Position numbers and translations under genes: made by a program. A stretch of 64,000 bases of DNA from Bacteroidales bacterium (GTDB lineage: Bacteria > Bacteroidota > Bacteroidia > Bacteroidales > UBA932): assembly GCA_024691765.1 (NCBI GenBank), contig JAILNI010000035.1, positions 31,240-95,239 of the forward strand, read 5' to 3'. The notes under the pieces were generated by a model. That model did not search any database and had not been told where the DNA came from. It worked only from the letters and a program-made list of their open reading frames with translations. Position 1 is the stretch's first letter. The number at the start of each line of letters is the position of its first letter. This document shows, in pieces, positions 1 to 9,233 of the stretch.

Positions 1-109
1 TCCTATATAAATAGGATAATTCCGCACTCCTCCGTCAAACCCCTTATGTTATACAATTTATATTATGTTAACTTAGATATATTATTGTATCCCCTTCCGC
101 TATTTTTAG

Positions 110-117
110 TATATTTG
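110..117 (+). promoter_or_regulatory. Bacteroidota-type -7 box (TATATTTG) with TTG at 85-87, upstream of rlmD
   Basis: TTG-N22-TATATTTG; ATG at 126, only 8 nt after the box. Confidence 0.6.
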
Positions 118-125
118 TCCTCCGT

Positions 126-1532
126 ATGCGAAACAAGAAACTGGATCTGGTTCTGAGCGACGTCACCATCGAGGATGTCGCCGCCGAAGGCAAAGCCATC
201 GCGCACAGCCCCGACGGCATCGTCGTGTTCGTGCCGTTTGCCGTTCCAGGCGACGTGGTTGACATTCGGGTCACAAAAAAACGTTCCAGTTTCATGGAAG
301 GCTTCATTTCAGCAATAAAAAAGCCCTCTGAGTATCGCCAGGAGCCGTTTTGTAAGCATTTTGGAGTATGCGGTGGCTGCAAATGGCAGCCTCTCCCCTA
401 TTCCATGCAGCTGAAGGCAAAACAGCAGCAGGTTTACGACCAGCTGGTTCGCATCGGGCATTTGCAAATACCTGAAATTCAGCCTATTATCCCGTCAGAA
501 AAGACTACTTTCTATCGCAATAAACTGGAATTCACCGCTTCGGACAGGCGCTGGCTCTCGGAAGAAGAAATGAGCATGGACCTGCCTACAGTGTCACTCT
601 GCGGTCTCGGATTCCATGTGGGCAAGTATTTCGACAAGGTGCTGGACCTGGACAAATGCTGGCTCCAGCCCGATCCTTCCAACGAAATACGCCTTTTCGC
701 AAAAAAGTACGCACTTTCCCACGGAATCCCCTTCTATAACCTGAGAAGCAACACCGGCGTTTTCCGCAGCATATTTGTGCGCACAAGCGAAGAAGGAGGC
801 GTGATGGTGATAGTCTGCTTCGCGCAGGATTTCCCGGAACGCAAAGAGTTTCTCGAGAAGCTTTCCATACGCTTCCCGGAAATCACATCCCTCTGGTATA
901 TAATCAATTCCAAACTCAACGACTCCATTTCCGACCAGACGCCTATACTTTTCAAGGGAGACGAAGCCATTTGGGAAACGATGGAAGGCCTTCGCTTCAA
1001 AATAGGTCCGAAATCCTTCTTCCAAACCAACGCCGGGCAGGCGTACAATCTGTACAGGGTCGCGAGGAAGTTCGCGGACCTGACCGGGAACGAAACGGTC
1101 TACGACCTTTATACAGGCACGGGTACCATCGCCCAGTTCGTAGCAGGGAAAGCGTCGAAGGTCATAGGAATCGAATATGTGCCCGAAGCCATTGAAGACG
1201 CAAAAATCAACGCTCAGGCCAACGGCATAGGCAATTGCGAGTTCTTCGCCGGAGACATGAAGGACGTTCTCGACGCTCCCTTTATTGACGAACACGGCAG
1301 GCCTGACGTGATAATCCTCGATCCTCCCCGCGCGGGAATTCACCCCGACGTGGCGAAAGTAATACTTGACGCCGTCCCGGAAAGAATAGTTTATGTGAGT
1401 TGCAACCCTGCTTCGCAGGCCCGCGACCTTGCCATACTGTGCGAAAAATACGAGATTACCGCCGTGCAACCCGTGGACATGTTCCCCCATACCCAGCACG
1501 TGGAGAATGTCTGTAAACTGATACGCAAATGA
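126..1532 (+). CDS. rlmD: 23S rRNA (uracil-C5)-methyltransferase RlmD/RumA family
   Basis: TRAM-like N-terminus, Fe-S cysteines CKHFGVCGGCKW, SAM motif YDLYTGTGTIAQF, catalytic YVSCNP. Confidence 0.92.
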   Translation: MRNKKLDLVLSDVTIEDVAAEGKAIAHSPDGIVVFVPFAVPGDVVDIRVTKKRSSFMEGFISAIKKPSEYRQEPFCKHFGVCGGCKWQPLPYSMQLKAKQQQVYDQLVRIGHLQIPEIQPIIPSEKTTFYRNKLEFTASDRRWLSEEEMSMDLPTVSLCGLGFHVGKYFDKVLDLDKCWLQPDPSNEIRLFAKKYALSHGIPFYNLRSNTGVFRSIFVRTSEEGGVMVIVCFAQDFPERKEFLEKLSIRFPEITSLWYIINSKLNDSISDQTPILFKGDEAIWETMEGLRFKIGPKSFFQTNAGQAYNLYRVARKFADLTGNETVYDLYTGTGTIAQFVAGKASKVIGIEYVPEAIEDAKINAQANGIGNCEFFAGDMKDVLDAPFIDEHGRPDVIILDPPRAGIHPDVAKVILDAVPERIVYVSCNPASQARDLAILCEKYEITAVQPVDMFPHTQHVENVCKLIRK

Positions 1533-2497
1533 TAGTCAAGCTGTTGCTGCTCATACTGGGCCTTGCCCTCGTAGTCCTGGGAGCCGATATCCTGGTGGAC
1601 GGATCGTCTTCCATAGCCAGGCGCCTCGGCATAAGCGACTTCGTCATAGGGCTCACGGTCGTTGGCTTCGGCACTTCCCTCCCCGAGCTGGTGGTAAGTG
1701 TACTGGGGGCCCTGCAGGGCAATTCCGACATAGCCATAGGCAACGTTGTCGGTAGCAATGTCTTCAATGTCCTGCTTATACTGGCGGTTTCAGCCCTCGT
1801 ACGTCCGATAGAGGTTACCCGCACCAATCACAGGCGCGACATTCCCCTTACGCTTGCGGTTACGCTTCTTCTCATCTTTACCGGAATGAACCGCAGCCTG
1901 CTCGGGCTCGGAGCCGCCGACGGCCTCAGCAGGCTTGAAGGAGGTATTTTCGTGGCCCTTTTCGCGGCGTACCTTGCCTATTCCTTCGTAAAGGACAATC
2001 CTCAGGAAGCGGTTTCTTCGGATGCCGCAGAAACCAAGCGGCTTCCGGGCTGGCTCGCAGCGGTAATGGTGCTTGGAGGACTTGCAGGGCTGGTTTTAGG
2101 CGGACGTCTCTTTGTCCATTCCGCCGAGGCAATTGCCAGGATGCTGCACGTGAGCGATAAGTTCATAGCAATCACGGTACTGGCCATGGGCACTTCCCTA
2201 CCCGAGTTCGTTACGAGCATAGTCGCCCTTGCCAAGCGCCGCAGCCAGATGGCCCTCGGAAACATCCTGGGGAGCAATGTGTTCAACATCCTGCTTATCC
2301 TGGGCACTTCCGCCCTCATCTGCCCCATGAGTTTCGCGTCCATGGGCTGGGTTGACATGGCCGCTCTGGCACTCAGTGCCCTGATGGTATTTTCCAGCAT
2401 CTATACTGGGCAACGGGACAGGATAGACCGTTTCGACGGCGCTCTCATGCTTCTGGCTTTCACAGCCTACATGGTATGGCTCTTCATCAAGCTATAG
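1529..2497 (+). CDS. Calcium/sodium antiporter (CaCA family, YrbG-like)
   Basis: Two alpha repeats GFGTSLPELVVS...GNVVGSNVFNVLL and AMGTSLPEFVTS...GNILGSNVFNILL; ATGA overlap with rlmD. Confidence 0.92.
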   Translation: MIVKLLLLILGLALVVLGADILVDGSSSIARRLGISDFVIGLTVVGFGTSLPELVVSVLGALQGNSDIAIGNVVGSNVFNVLLILAVSALVRPIEVTRTNHRRDIPLTLAVTLLLIFTGMNRSLLGLGAADGLSRLEGGIFVALFAAYLAYSFVKDNPQEAVSSDAAETKRLPGWLAAVMVLGGLAGLVLGGRLFVHSAEAIARMLHVSDKFIAITVLAMGTSLPEFVTSIVALAKRRSQMALGNILGSNVFNILLILGTSALICPMSFASMGWVDMAALALSALMVFSSIYTGQRDRIDRFDGALMLLAFTAYMVWLFIKL

Positions 2498-2507
2498 CCG
2501 GTTCGGA

Positions 2508-3125
2508 CTAGAAGCTTATCGCCATTCCCAGCCCGAGTGAAGCCCTTATCGTAAGATTTTTGCGTATAAGGTTCTCTTCCACGTAATTGCGGTTCTGCTC
2601 GTCCCAGATGGGAGGAGCATCCTTCAGCACCCTCAGGCGAAGGTAGAAATCGAGATTCCAGTCCGGATTCAGGCTGAAGCGCCAGCCTCCACCGAGCAGG
2701 CCGAAACAGGTTCCGTTGAAACCCGAGCCAAGCCCGAAGGCCACTCCTCCGCCGGCAAGCAGCAGAGGGCCGTGAGAGGTGTTTCCCCTCGGGAAGAAAG
2801 ATGCCCTGACGCCCAGCGGGATAACGCTTCTTTCCTCGGAAGCGCCGCTTATCCCTGAGAAGACCGAGACCGCCATCCAACTGAAAGGCTCGAACCCCAT
2901 GCTGGCGGTCACATATGCATAAGGACGCGCACAGAAGTCCGAGTCCTGATCATATACCCGGGGAGATATGTATGGGGAAGAATTGTCTATGTAATTTATA
3001 TCCCAATACTTGTAGACATCGAGACCGTATCCCCAGTCCAGCCCCCATCGCAACACTCCCCTCTCACCCGAAAGGGCTGGAATGCAGCAGAGCAGAAGGC
3101 CAAGGAGTGTCAGGAAGCGTTTCAT
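2508..3125 (-). CDS. Secreted/outer membrane beta-barrel-like hypothetical protein
   Basis: Signal peptide, alternating aromatic strands; overlaps the upstream ORF by 4 nt. Confidence 0.7.
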   Translation of the reverse strand: MKRFLTLLGLLLCCIPALSGERGVLRWGLDWGYGLDVYKYWDINYIDNSSPYISPRVYDQDSDFCARPYAYVTASMGFEPFSWMAVSVFSGISGASEERSVIPLGVRASFFPRGNTSHGPLLLAGGGVAFGLGSGFNGTCFGLLGGGWRFSLNPDWNLDFYLRLRVLKDAPPIWDEQNRNYVEENLIRKNLTIRASLGLGMAISF

Positions 3126-3664
3126 TTGAAGAAGTAGGATATGGTCAGATGCGGCAGGACAGCATTGTAGATTCCGTCGCGGTAAAGGGTGGATTTGACG
3201 TTTCCGCCTTCCGGATAAAGGAGAAGGCCGGTTTCAAGGGTGAGGCCGAGGGAGAACACCACCCCGCAGGGGAAGGCCGCCCTTGCGCCGAAGGTTCCGC
3301 TCAGGGCTCCGCAAGCCCCGTACACCTCCCTGCCGCTGTCCATCACCCATCCCGCCGTGAAGCCGCTTCCGGCGAACAGGCAAAGGTCGTCCAGTGTCTT
3401 CGGCTCAAAATCGGCGATGCGTATGTTCCGGGAATAACCCATCTTTATTCCGGGCAGCCGGTTAGCACCTGTGTAGACTTTTGCCAGGTCGGCATACAGG
3501 GTGAAAAGGCTGAATTCCCTGCCCGAAGACGACAGCACTTCCGCCGAAAGCCCCACTCCCTTGAACGACTGGAAGGTGCCGAGAGCGTATCCCTGCGCCA
3601 GCGCCTGACGGGCTGGTGCGAAAAGGATCAGGGCAAGCAATGCGACTGTAAGGCGGATTCTCAT
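3122..3664 (-). CDS. Secreted hypothetical protein (outer membrane beta-barrel-like)
   Basis: N-terminal signal peptide MRIRLTVALLALILFAPARQALAQ; C-terminal aromatic ISYFFK. Confidence 0.7.
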   Translation of the reverse strand: MRIRLTVALLALILFAPARQALAQGYALGTFQSFKGVGLSAEVLSSSGREFSLFTLYADLAKVYTGANRLPGIKMGYSRNIRIADFEPKTLDDLCLFAGSGFTAGWVMDSGREVYGACGALSGTFGARAAFPCGVVFSLGLTLETGLLLYPEGGNVKSTLYRDGIYNAVLPHLTISYFFK

Positions 3665-3686
3665 TAGCGGTTACGAATATAGAAAA

Positions 3687-3708
3687 AAGTTTGTATCTTT
3701 ACAAACTT
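3687..3708. repeat. Perfect 9-bp inverted repeat AAGTTTGTA-TCTT-TACAAACTT in a divergent promoter region
   Basis: Read directly; lies between divergent genes 3664(-) and 3731(+). Confidence 0.8.
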
Positions 3709-3730
3709 AAAAGTACCAAAACCGAAACCT

Positions 3731-4864
3731 ATGTCAGTTGAGATCAAGGAAGTCAAATCCCGCAGGGAACTGCGCCGCTTCGTCAATTTCCCCGAAAAGC
3801 TTTACAGGCACAACGAGTGCTACGTTCCATATTTGGAATTCGACCAGATAGATACGCTCGACCACAAGACCAACCCGGCAGCCGAGTTCTGCGATTATAA
3901 GCTCTACATGGCCTACAAGGACGGCGAGGAGGTCGGCAGGGTGGCCGCGATAGTAAACCACAAGAACAACGAGCAGTGGAATCACAGGCAAGTACGTTTC
4001 GGCTGGATAGACTTCATCGACGACCGCGAAGTGTCCGCAGCCCTCATGGCAAAGGTTGAGGAACTCGGCCGGGAGCATGGAATGGACGAAATCGTGGGCC
4101 CTCTGGGCTTTACCGACATGGATCCGGAAGGCACCCTCATCGAGGGTTTCGACCGTGAAAGCACCATGCCCCAGATATACAACGACCCCTATTATCAGGA
4201 TCATCTGGAAGCCCTCGGCTTCAGGAAAGACGCCGACTGGATAGAATTCCGCTGCCAGGTTCCGGACAAGTTACCCGAGAAGATCGAGAGGATAGAGAAG
4301 ATAGTGCTCGAGCGCAACAATCTCCACATTCGCAACCTCACCCGCAGCTACATCCGCAAACACGACTACGCGCACAAGATTTTCGCCCTCGACAACGAGA
4401 CCTACAAGTCGCTCTACAACGTGACCGAACTGCCCATGGAGGCCGCCGACAGATACATAGGCTTTTACCTCTCTATACTGGACCTCCGGTATCTCAGCTG
4501 CGTCGAGACCGAAGACGGCCAGCTCGTGGGTTTCGCCATCACCATGCCTTCCCTTGCCCACGCCCTGAAAAAGAGCCGCGGCCGCCTCTTCCCCTTCGGC
4601 TGGTGGTACCTTGCACACGACCTCTTCATCAAGCATTCCGACGGGGCCGAACTGCTGCTCATCGGAGTACGTCCCGACTACCAGAACCTCGGAGTGAACG
4701 CAGTGCTGATTGCGGACCTTTTCCGCAAGTACCAGAAGCTTGGAGTCAAGTGGGCGGAGAGCAACGGAGAACTGGAAACCAATATAAAGGTCCAGAAACA
4801 GTTCGAGCTGTTCGGGCCCGACTGGTGCAAACGCCGCAGAGCCTATATCAAAGAGCTTAAATAG
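3731..4864 (+). CDS. GNAT-fold N-acetyltransferase-like protein
   Basis: 377 aa; C-terminal GVRPDYQNLGVNAVLIADLFRKYQKLGVKWAESNGELETN resembles acyl-CoA binding motif A and following region. Confidence 0.75.
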   Translation: MSVEIKEVKSRRELRRFVNFPEKLYRHNECYVPYLEFDQIDTLDHKTNPAAEFCDYKLYMAYKDGEEVGRVAAIVNHKNNEQWNHRQVRFGWIDFIDDREVSAALMAKVEELGREHGMDEIVGPLGFTDMDPEGTLIEGFDRESTMPQIYNDPYYQDHLEALGFRKDADWIEFRCQVPDKLPEKIERIEKIVLERNNLHIRNLTRSYIRKHDYAHKIFALDNETYKSLYNVTELPMEAADRYIGFYLSILDLRYLSCVETEDGQLVGFAITMPSLAHALKKSRGRLFPFGWWYLAHDLFIKHSDGAELLLIGVRPDYQNLGVNAVLIADLFRKYQKLGVKWAESNGELETNIKVQKQFELFGPDWCKRRRAYIKELK

Positions 4865-4926
4865 CCTGTAACAAAAATGTTAACAGTATAAACTTTTTTG
4901 TTTCTTACGCTTAAAATCAACGAGAT

Positions 4927-6216
4927 ATGAACGAAGTGCTACAGCCATTGCCGGAACGGATGCGCCCGCACGACCTGGAGGGTTACGTGGGCCAGAAACA
5001 CCTTGTAGGCAAGGGTTGCATACTCCGCAGCATGATAGAAAGCGGCAACCTGAGCTCCTTCATCCTGTGGGGGCCCCCGGGTGTGGGAAAGACAACGCTC
5101 GCCCGCATCATTGCCGAGAGCCTCGACCGCGCGTTCTTCACCCTTTCGGCTGTCAGCGCCGGGGTCAAGGACGTACGTGACGTGATAGATGCAGCAAAGG
5201 GCCGCAATCTCTTTTCGGGCGCCAAGGCTCCCATTCTTTTCATCGACGAAATACACCGTTTCAACAAAGCCCAGCAGGACGCCCTGCTCGGGGCCGTGGA
5301 GGCAGGCACCATAGTGCTGATAGGGGCTACCACCGAGAACCCCAGCTTCGAGGTCATCACTCCACTTCTCTCACGCTGCCAGGTATTCGTCCTCAGGAGC
5401 CTGGAAGCCGAAGACCTCCAGGTGCTGCTGGACCGCGCCATAAAGGAAGACTCGATACTGAAGGAACGCAAAATCAAGGTAAAGGAAACAGGTGCCCTTT
5501 TCCGCCAGAGCGGAGGCGACGCCAGAAAGCTCCTTAACATCCTGGAAATAGTGGTCGACAGCCAGTCGGAGGCAAAGGAAATAGTGATTACCAATGCACT
5601 GGTCAACGAGTGCCTGCAGGAGAACATAGCCGTTTACGACAAGGACGGCGAAATGCACTTCGACCTTATAAGCGCATTCATCAAGAGCATACGCGGGTCC
5701 GATCCGAATGCCGCGGTCTATTATATGTGCCGCATGCTGGAAGGGGGCGAGGATCCCCTGTTCATAGCGCGCCGCATGTGCCTGAGCGCTTCGGAAGACG
5801 TAGGCCTCGCCAATCCCAACGCCCTTCTCCTGGCAGAAGCCACTTTCCGCGTGGTACACGAGATAGGAATGCCCGAGGCCAGGATTCCCCTGGCGGAATG
5901 CGCCGTTTACCTGGCGTCTTCCCCGAAGAGCAACGCTTCCTACATGGCTATGGAAAAGGCCATGGCGGCGGCCCGGGAGGACAAGACGGCGGCGGTGCCC
6001 CTGTACCTCCGCAACGCTCCCACCAAACTCATGGAGGATCTGGGTTACAGCGACGGCTACAAGTACGCACACGACTACCCGGGCAATTTCGTCGACCAGG
6101 AATTCATGCCAAAGGGCATGGAAGGAACCGTCTTTTATGAACCCCAGCACAACGCCCACGAAGACAAGCTCAAGGCTTACCTTGAATCCTGCTGGCCGAA
6201 GTACTACAAAAAATAG
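4927..6216 (+). CDS. rarA: Replication-associated recombination protein A (AAA+ ATPase)
   Basis: Walker A GPPGVGKTT, Walker B LFIDEIHRFNKAQQDALL, GATTENPSFEV, C-terminal MgsA region. Confidence 0.95.
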   Translation: MNEVLQPLPERMRPHDLEGYVGQKHLVGKGCILRSMIESGNLSSFILWGPPGVGKTTLARIIAESLDRAFFTLSAVSAGVKDVRDVIDAAKGRNLFSGAKAPILFIDEIHRFNKAQQDALLGAVEAGTIVLIGATTENPSFEVITPLLSRCQVFVLRSLEAEDLQVLLDRAIKEDSILKERKIKVKETGALFRQSGGDARKLLNILEIVVDSQSEAKEIVITNALVNECLQENIAVYDKDGEMHFDLISAFIKSIRGSDPNAAVYYMCRMLEGGEDPLFIARRMCLSASEDVGLANPNALLLAEATFRVVHEIGMPEARIPLAECAVYLASSPKSNASYMAMEKAMAAAREDKTAAVPLYLRNAPTKLMEDLGYSDGYKYAHDYPGNFVDQEFMPKGMEGTVFYEPQHNAHEDKLKAYLESCWPKYYKK

Positions 6217-6248
6217 GGTTAATCTATTGGATTGATAGATTTTATCGC

Positions 6249-6256
6249 TATATTTG
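6249..6256 (+). promoter_or_regulatory. Bacteroidota-type promoter -7 box TATATTTG (TTG at 6227-6229) upstream of the trpB2 leader
   Basis: TTG-N19-TATATTTG; predicts a 5' UTR of roughly 190 nt. Confidence 0.65.
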
Positions 6257-6274
6257 TCTTGAAGATGTTAAAAA

Positions 6275-6426
6275 ATACATCATATAGCTCACCGCGATGG
6301 TGGCGTCTGGCATAATCTTCGGCCAGGCTAAATATGATGTATAGTGATATTTACCCCGAGTAGGTGCAGAGCGCCGAAAGGAACGAATAGATGCCTGTCC
6401 GAATGTACGGATAGGCGTTTTTGTTT
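6275..6426 (+). ncRNA. Structured 5' leader (candidate riboswitch/attenuator) with intrinsic terminator upstream of trpB2
   Basis: Perfect 11-bp stem 6275-6285/6332-6342 enclosing hairpins 6290-6302 and 6305-6328; terminator hairpin 6393-6416 followed by TTTTTGTTTT. Confidence 0.7.
6393..6426 (+). terminator. Intrinsic terminator GCCTGTCCG-AATGTA-CGGATAGGC + T tract, inside the trpB2 leader
   Basis: 9-bp stem (one G-U) followed by a T-rich run, upstream of the start codon at 6451. Confidence 0.75.
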
Positions 6427-6450
6427 TAGGAACCAGTAACACTTTATATT

Positions 6451-7824
6451 ATGAAACAGAAGAAATTCATGCTCCCCGAGAGCGAAATCCCTACGGCATG
6501 GTACAACATTCAGGCTGACATGCCCAACAAGCCTTACCCCCTTCTTAATCCCGGAACCGGTGAACCCCTGAAGGCGGAAGACATGTTCCCCATCTTCTGT
6601 GAGGAATGCGCCAGGCAGGAGGTGAACACCACTGACCAGTACATCCCTATTCCCGACGAAGTGCGCGAGAAGCTTGCATTCTATCGCTGCACTCCCCTTG
6701 TGCGTGCCTATGATCTCGAAAAGGCTCTGGACACTCCCGCTCACATCTACTTCAAGAATGAGAGCGTGAGCCCGGTTGGTTCCCATAAACTCAACTCTGC
6801 CCTTGCTCAGGCATACTACGCCCGTGAGGAAGGCACAACCAACATTACCACCGAAACCGGAGCCGGCCAGTGGGGCGCAGCCCTTTCATATGCAGCAAAG
6901 GCATTCGGTCTGGAAACTGCCGTGTACATGGTAAAGATCTCCTACGAGCAGAAACCCTACCGCAGGAGCATCATGCAAACCTTCGGAGCCACTGTAACCG
7001 CTTCTCCCTCGATGAGTACCAGGGCCGGTAAAGACATCATCACGAAGGATCCCAACAACCAGGGGTCGCTCGGTACCGCCATTTCGGAAGCCCTGGAGCT
7101 TGCCAGGACAACTCCCCATTGCAAATATGTCCTCGGTTCGGTGCTCAACCACGTGTGCCTTCACCAGACCGTCATAGGTCAGGAAGCGGAAAAGCAGATG
7201 GAGATGGCTGGAGAATACCCGGATATCGTGATCGGATGCTTCGGCGGCGGAAGCAATTTCTCCGGAATAGCGTTCCCGTTCCTGAAACACAATATCCTTG
7301 ATGGCAAAAAGACCCGTTTCATCGCGGCTGAACCTGCATCATGCCCCAAGCTCACCAAGGGCGTATATCTTTACGACTTCGGCGATGTGGCAGGATACAC
7401 TCCCCTTCTGGGAATGTACACACTCGGCCATGCATTCCAGCCTGCCAATATCCATGCGGGAGGGCTCCGTTACCATGGTGCGGGCAGTATCATCTCCCGT
7501 TTGCTGAAGGACGGTTACATCGAGGCTGTAGACATCGACCAGCTCAAATCCTTTGCAGCAGCCTCGCTCTTCGCAAAGACCGAGGGTATCATTCCCGCAC
7601 CCGAGAGCTCCCATGCAATCGCGGCTGCCATCGACGAGGCTCTCAAATGCAAGGAAAGCGGCGAGGCGAAGACCATTCTCTTCAACCTCTCCGGTCACGG
7701 GCTCATCGACATGAGTGCGTATGACAAGTATCTTGCAGGCGACCTCACCGGCGGTGGAGTCAGCGACGAGGAAATAGCCAGAACACTCAAGGAGAGCGGC
7801 CTGGATCCCTCGAAAGCCCTGTAA
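6451..7824 (+). CDS. trpB: TrpB2-type tryptophan synthase beta-like PLP-dependent enzyme
   Basis: 457 aa; PLP Lys motif VGSHKLNSALAQ, ETGAGQWG, GCFGGGSNFSG; long N-terminus typical of TrpB2. Confidence 0.93.
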   Translation: MKQKKFMLPESEIPTAWYNIQADMPNKPYPLLNPGTGEPLKAEDMFPIFCEECARQEVNTTDQYIPIPDEVREKLAFYRCTPLVRAYDLEKALDTPAHIYFKNESVSPVGSHKLNSALAQAYYAREEGTTNITTETGAGQWGAALSYAAKAFGLETAVYMVKISYEQKPYRRSIMQTFGATVTASPSMSTRAGKDIITKDPNNQGSLGTAISEALELARTTPHCKYVLGSVLNHVCLHQTVIGQEAEKQMEMAGEYPDIVIGCFGGGSNFSGIAFPFLKHNILDGKKTRFIAAEPASCPKLTKGVYLYDFGDVAGYTPLLGMYTLGHAFQPANIHAGGLRYHGAGSIISRLLKDGYIEAVDIDQLKSFAAASLFAKTEGIIPAPESSHAIAAAIDEALKCKESGEAKTILFNLSGHGLIDMSAYDKYLAGDLTGGGVSDEEIARTLKESGLDPSKAL

Positions 7825-7839
7825 GGCACTGAAAATAGT

Positions 7840-7893
7840 TATCCGATTGGGCCCGCAATAACTATTATTAGTGATTGCGGGCCCAATCGGATA
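7840..7893. repeat. 54-nt near-perfect palindrome (20-bp arms) overlapping the promoter of the porin/imelysin operon
   Basis: TATCCGATTGGGCCCGCAAT / ATTGCGGGCCCAATCGGATA; inner ACTA-TTAT-TAGT. Confidence 0.9.
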
Positions 7894-7897
7894 TGTG

Positions 7898-7905
7898 TAA
7901 CTTTG
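7898..7905 (+). promoter_or_regulatory. Bacteroidota -7 box TAACTTTG with TTG at 7875-7877 (inside the palindrome arm)
   Basis: TTG-N20-TAACTTTG; ATG at 7916. Confidence 0.65.
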
Positions 7906-7915
7906 TGCCCGGATT

Positions 7916-9199
7916 ATGAAGAACCCGATTGTTATTCTTGCCGTCCTGGGTGCCTTCATACTATGCTCTCAAGCGGCACATGCTCAGTATAACGGCGAAA
8001 GCCGCCTTGCCGTGGGAGGATACGGTGAAGTGGCGTTCAGCCGTAATTTCTACAGCGACCATGTTTACCGCTACAGCAGTGCATCCCTGCATTCCGGAGA
8101 AGCGCACAACCGTTTCGACATTCCCCATGCGGTAATCTACCTCGGATACGACTTCGGCAAGGGCTGGACCATGCAGACCGAAATAGAGTTCGAACATCTC
8201 GGTACCGGCACCGAAGTGGAGAAGGAATTCGAGGAGGCCGGCGAATGGGAGAGTGAGGTGGAGCGCGGCGGGGAGGTGGAACTTGAGCAGTTCTGGCTGC
8301 AGAAGAGCTTCTTTCCTGCCCTGAACGTGCGCGCAGGTCATCTGGTGGTCCCCGTAGGCGGGCTCAACAACCGACACGAACCGCTGAATTTCTTCACGGT
8401 CTACCGCCCCGAAGGAGAGTTTACAATACTCCCCTCCACCTGGCACGACACCGGAATCAGCGTGTGGGGGCAGGTCGGCAGATGGCGTTATGAACTTATG
8501 CTAGTTTCGGGCCTCGACGCGATGATGTTCACCCGCGACAACTTCATAAAGAACGGCGCACACACCCCGTTCCCCTTCCAGGTGGCAAACAACCCAGGCT
8601 TGGCCGTCAGGATTGACAAGGCCTTCGGCTTCGGACTGGACCTGGGCCTGAGCGCTTATTTCGGCAACACCTTCGACAACACCTTCCCCTACGAGGCCTC
8701 CAAGGCTTCGTACATAGCGGATGCAACCGGCACCCTGGGGGTAGCTGCATTCGACTTCCGTTACTGCGGCAAGAACCTTATTATCAGGGGAAATGCCGAT
8801 TCCGGAATGCTCTCTGACGCAGCAGCAATAAGCAAGTACAAGAGTTCCAAGGGCGCAGCATCCGGCTCCCCCTACTCCGACACACCCGTGGGCGACCGTG
8901 CGCTTGCGGCAGGCATCGAAGCCGGGTACGACATCTTCTCCTTCATACCTATCAAGGACAGGGAGCAGAAACTCTATGTCTTCGCCCGCGGAGAGCACTA
9001 CAATCCTTATATTGCCGACAGCGGCCAGGGCACCTATGGCTACACCGAAAAAACGCGCGTTGCGGCCGGAATCAACTGGTTCCCCATTCCGGAAATAGCG
9101 GTGAAGGCGGAGTATTCCTATCGCTTCCTGTCAGGCGAATACAACCCCGAACCCTCTGTCAACCTCGGTATCGCCTATATGGGATTTTTCAAACACTGA
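7916..9199 (+). CDS. Outer membrane porin (phosphate-selective porin O/P-like)
   Basis: Signal peptide; AVIYLGYDFGKGWTMQTEIEFEH, LEQFWLQKSFFPALNVRAGHLVVPVG, C-terminal aromatic. Confidence 0.8.
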   Translation: MKNPIVILAVLGAFILCSQAAHAQYNGESRLAVGGYGEVAFSRNFYSDHVYRYSSASLHSGEAHNRFDIPHAVIYLGYDFGKGWTMQTEIEFEHLGTGTEVEKEFEEAGEWESEVERGGEVELEQFWLQKSFFPALNVRAGHLVVPVGGLNNRHEPLNFFTVYRPEGEFTILPSTWHDTGISVWGQVGRWRYELMLVSGLDAMMFTRDNFIKNGAHTPFPFQVANNPGLAVRIDKAFGFGLDLGLSAYFGNTFDNTFPYEASKASYIADATGTLGVAAFDFRYCGKNLIIRGNADSGMLSDAAAISKYKSSKGAASGSPYSDTPVGDRALAAGIEAGYDIFSFIPIKDREQKLYVFARGEHYNPYIADSGQGTYGYTEKTRVAAGINWFPIPEIAVKAEYSYRFLSGEYNPEPSVNLGIAYMGFFKH

Positions 9200-9233
9200 A
9201 GCAAAGTCAAATAATAATAAAAACACACAAACA

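Noticed and set aside
594-1499. 301-aa ORF antisense to rlmD
   Set aside because: Shadow of the rlmD coding frame.
2915-3667. 250-aa + strand ORF opposite the two small secreted-protein genes
   Set aside because: The opposite-strand ORFs have signal peptides and consistent overlaps; the + ORF has no credible start region or domain.
6296-6343. 15-codon leader peptide MVASGIIFGQAKYDV in the trpB2 leader
   Set aside because: No Trp codons and overlaps the base-paired region; probably chance, although not excluded.
7841-7893. Palindrome interpreted as the trpB2 terminator
   Set aside because: No T tract on either side, and the right arm contains the -33 element of a downstream promoter; a regulatory role fits better.
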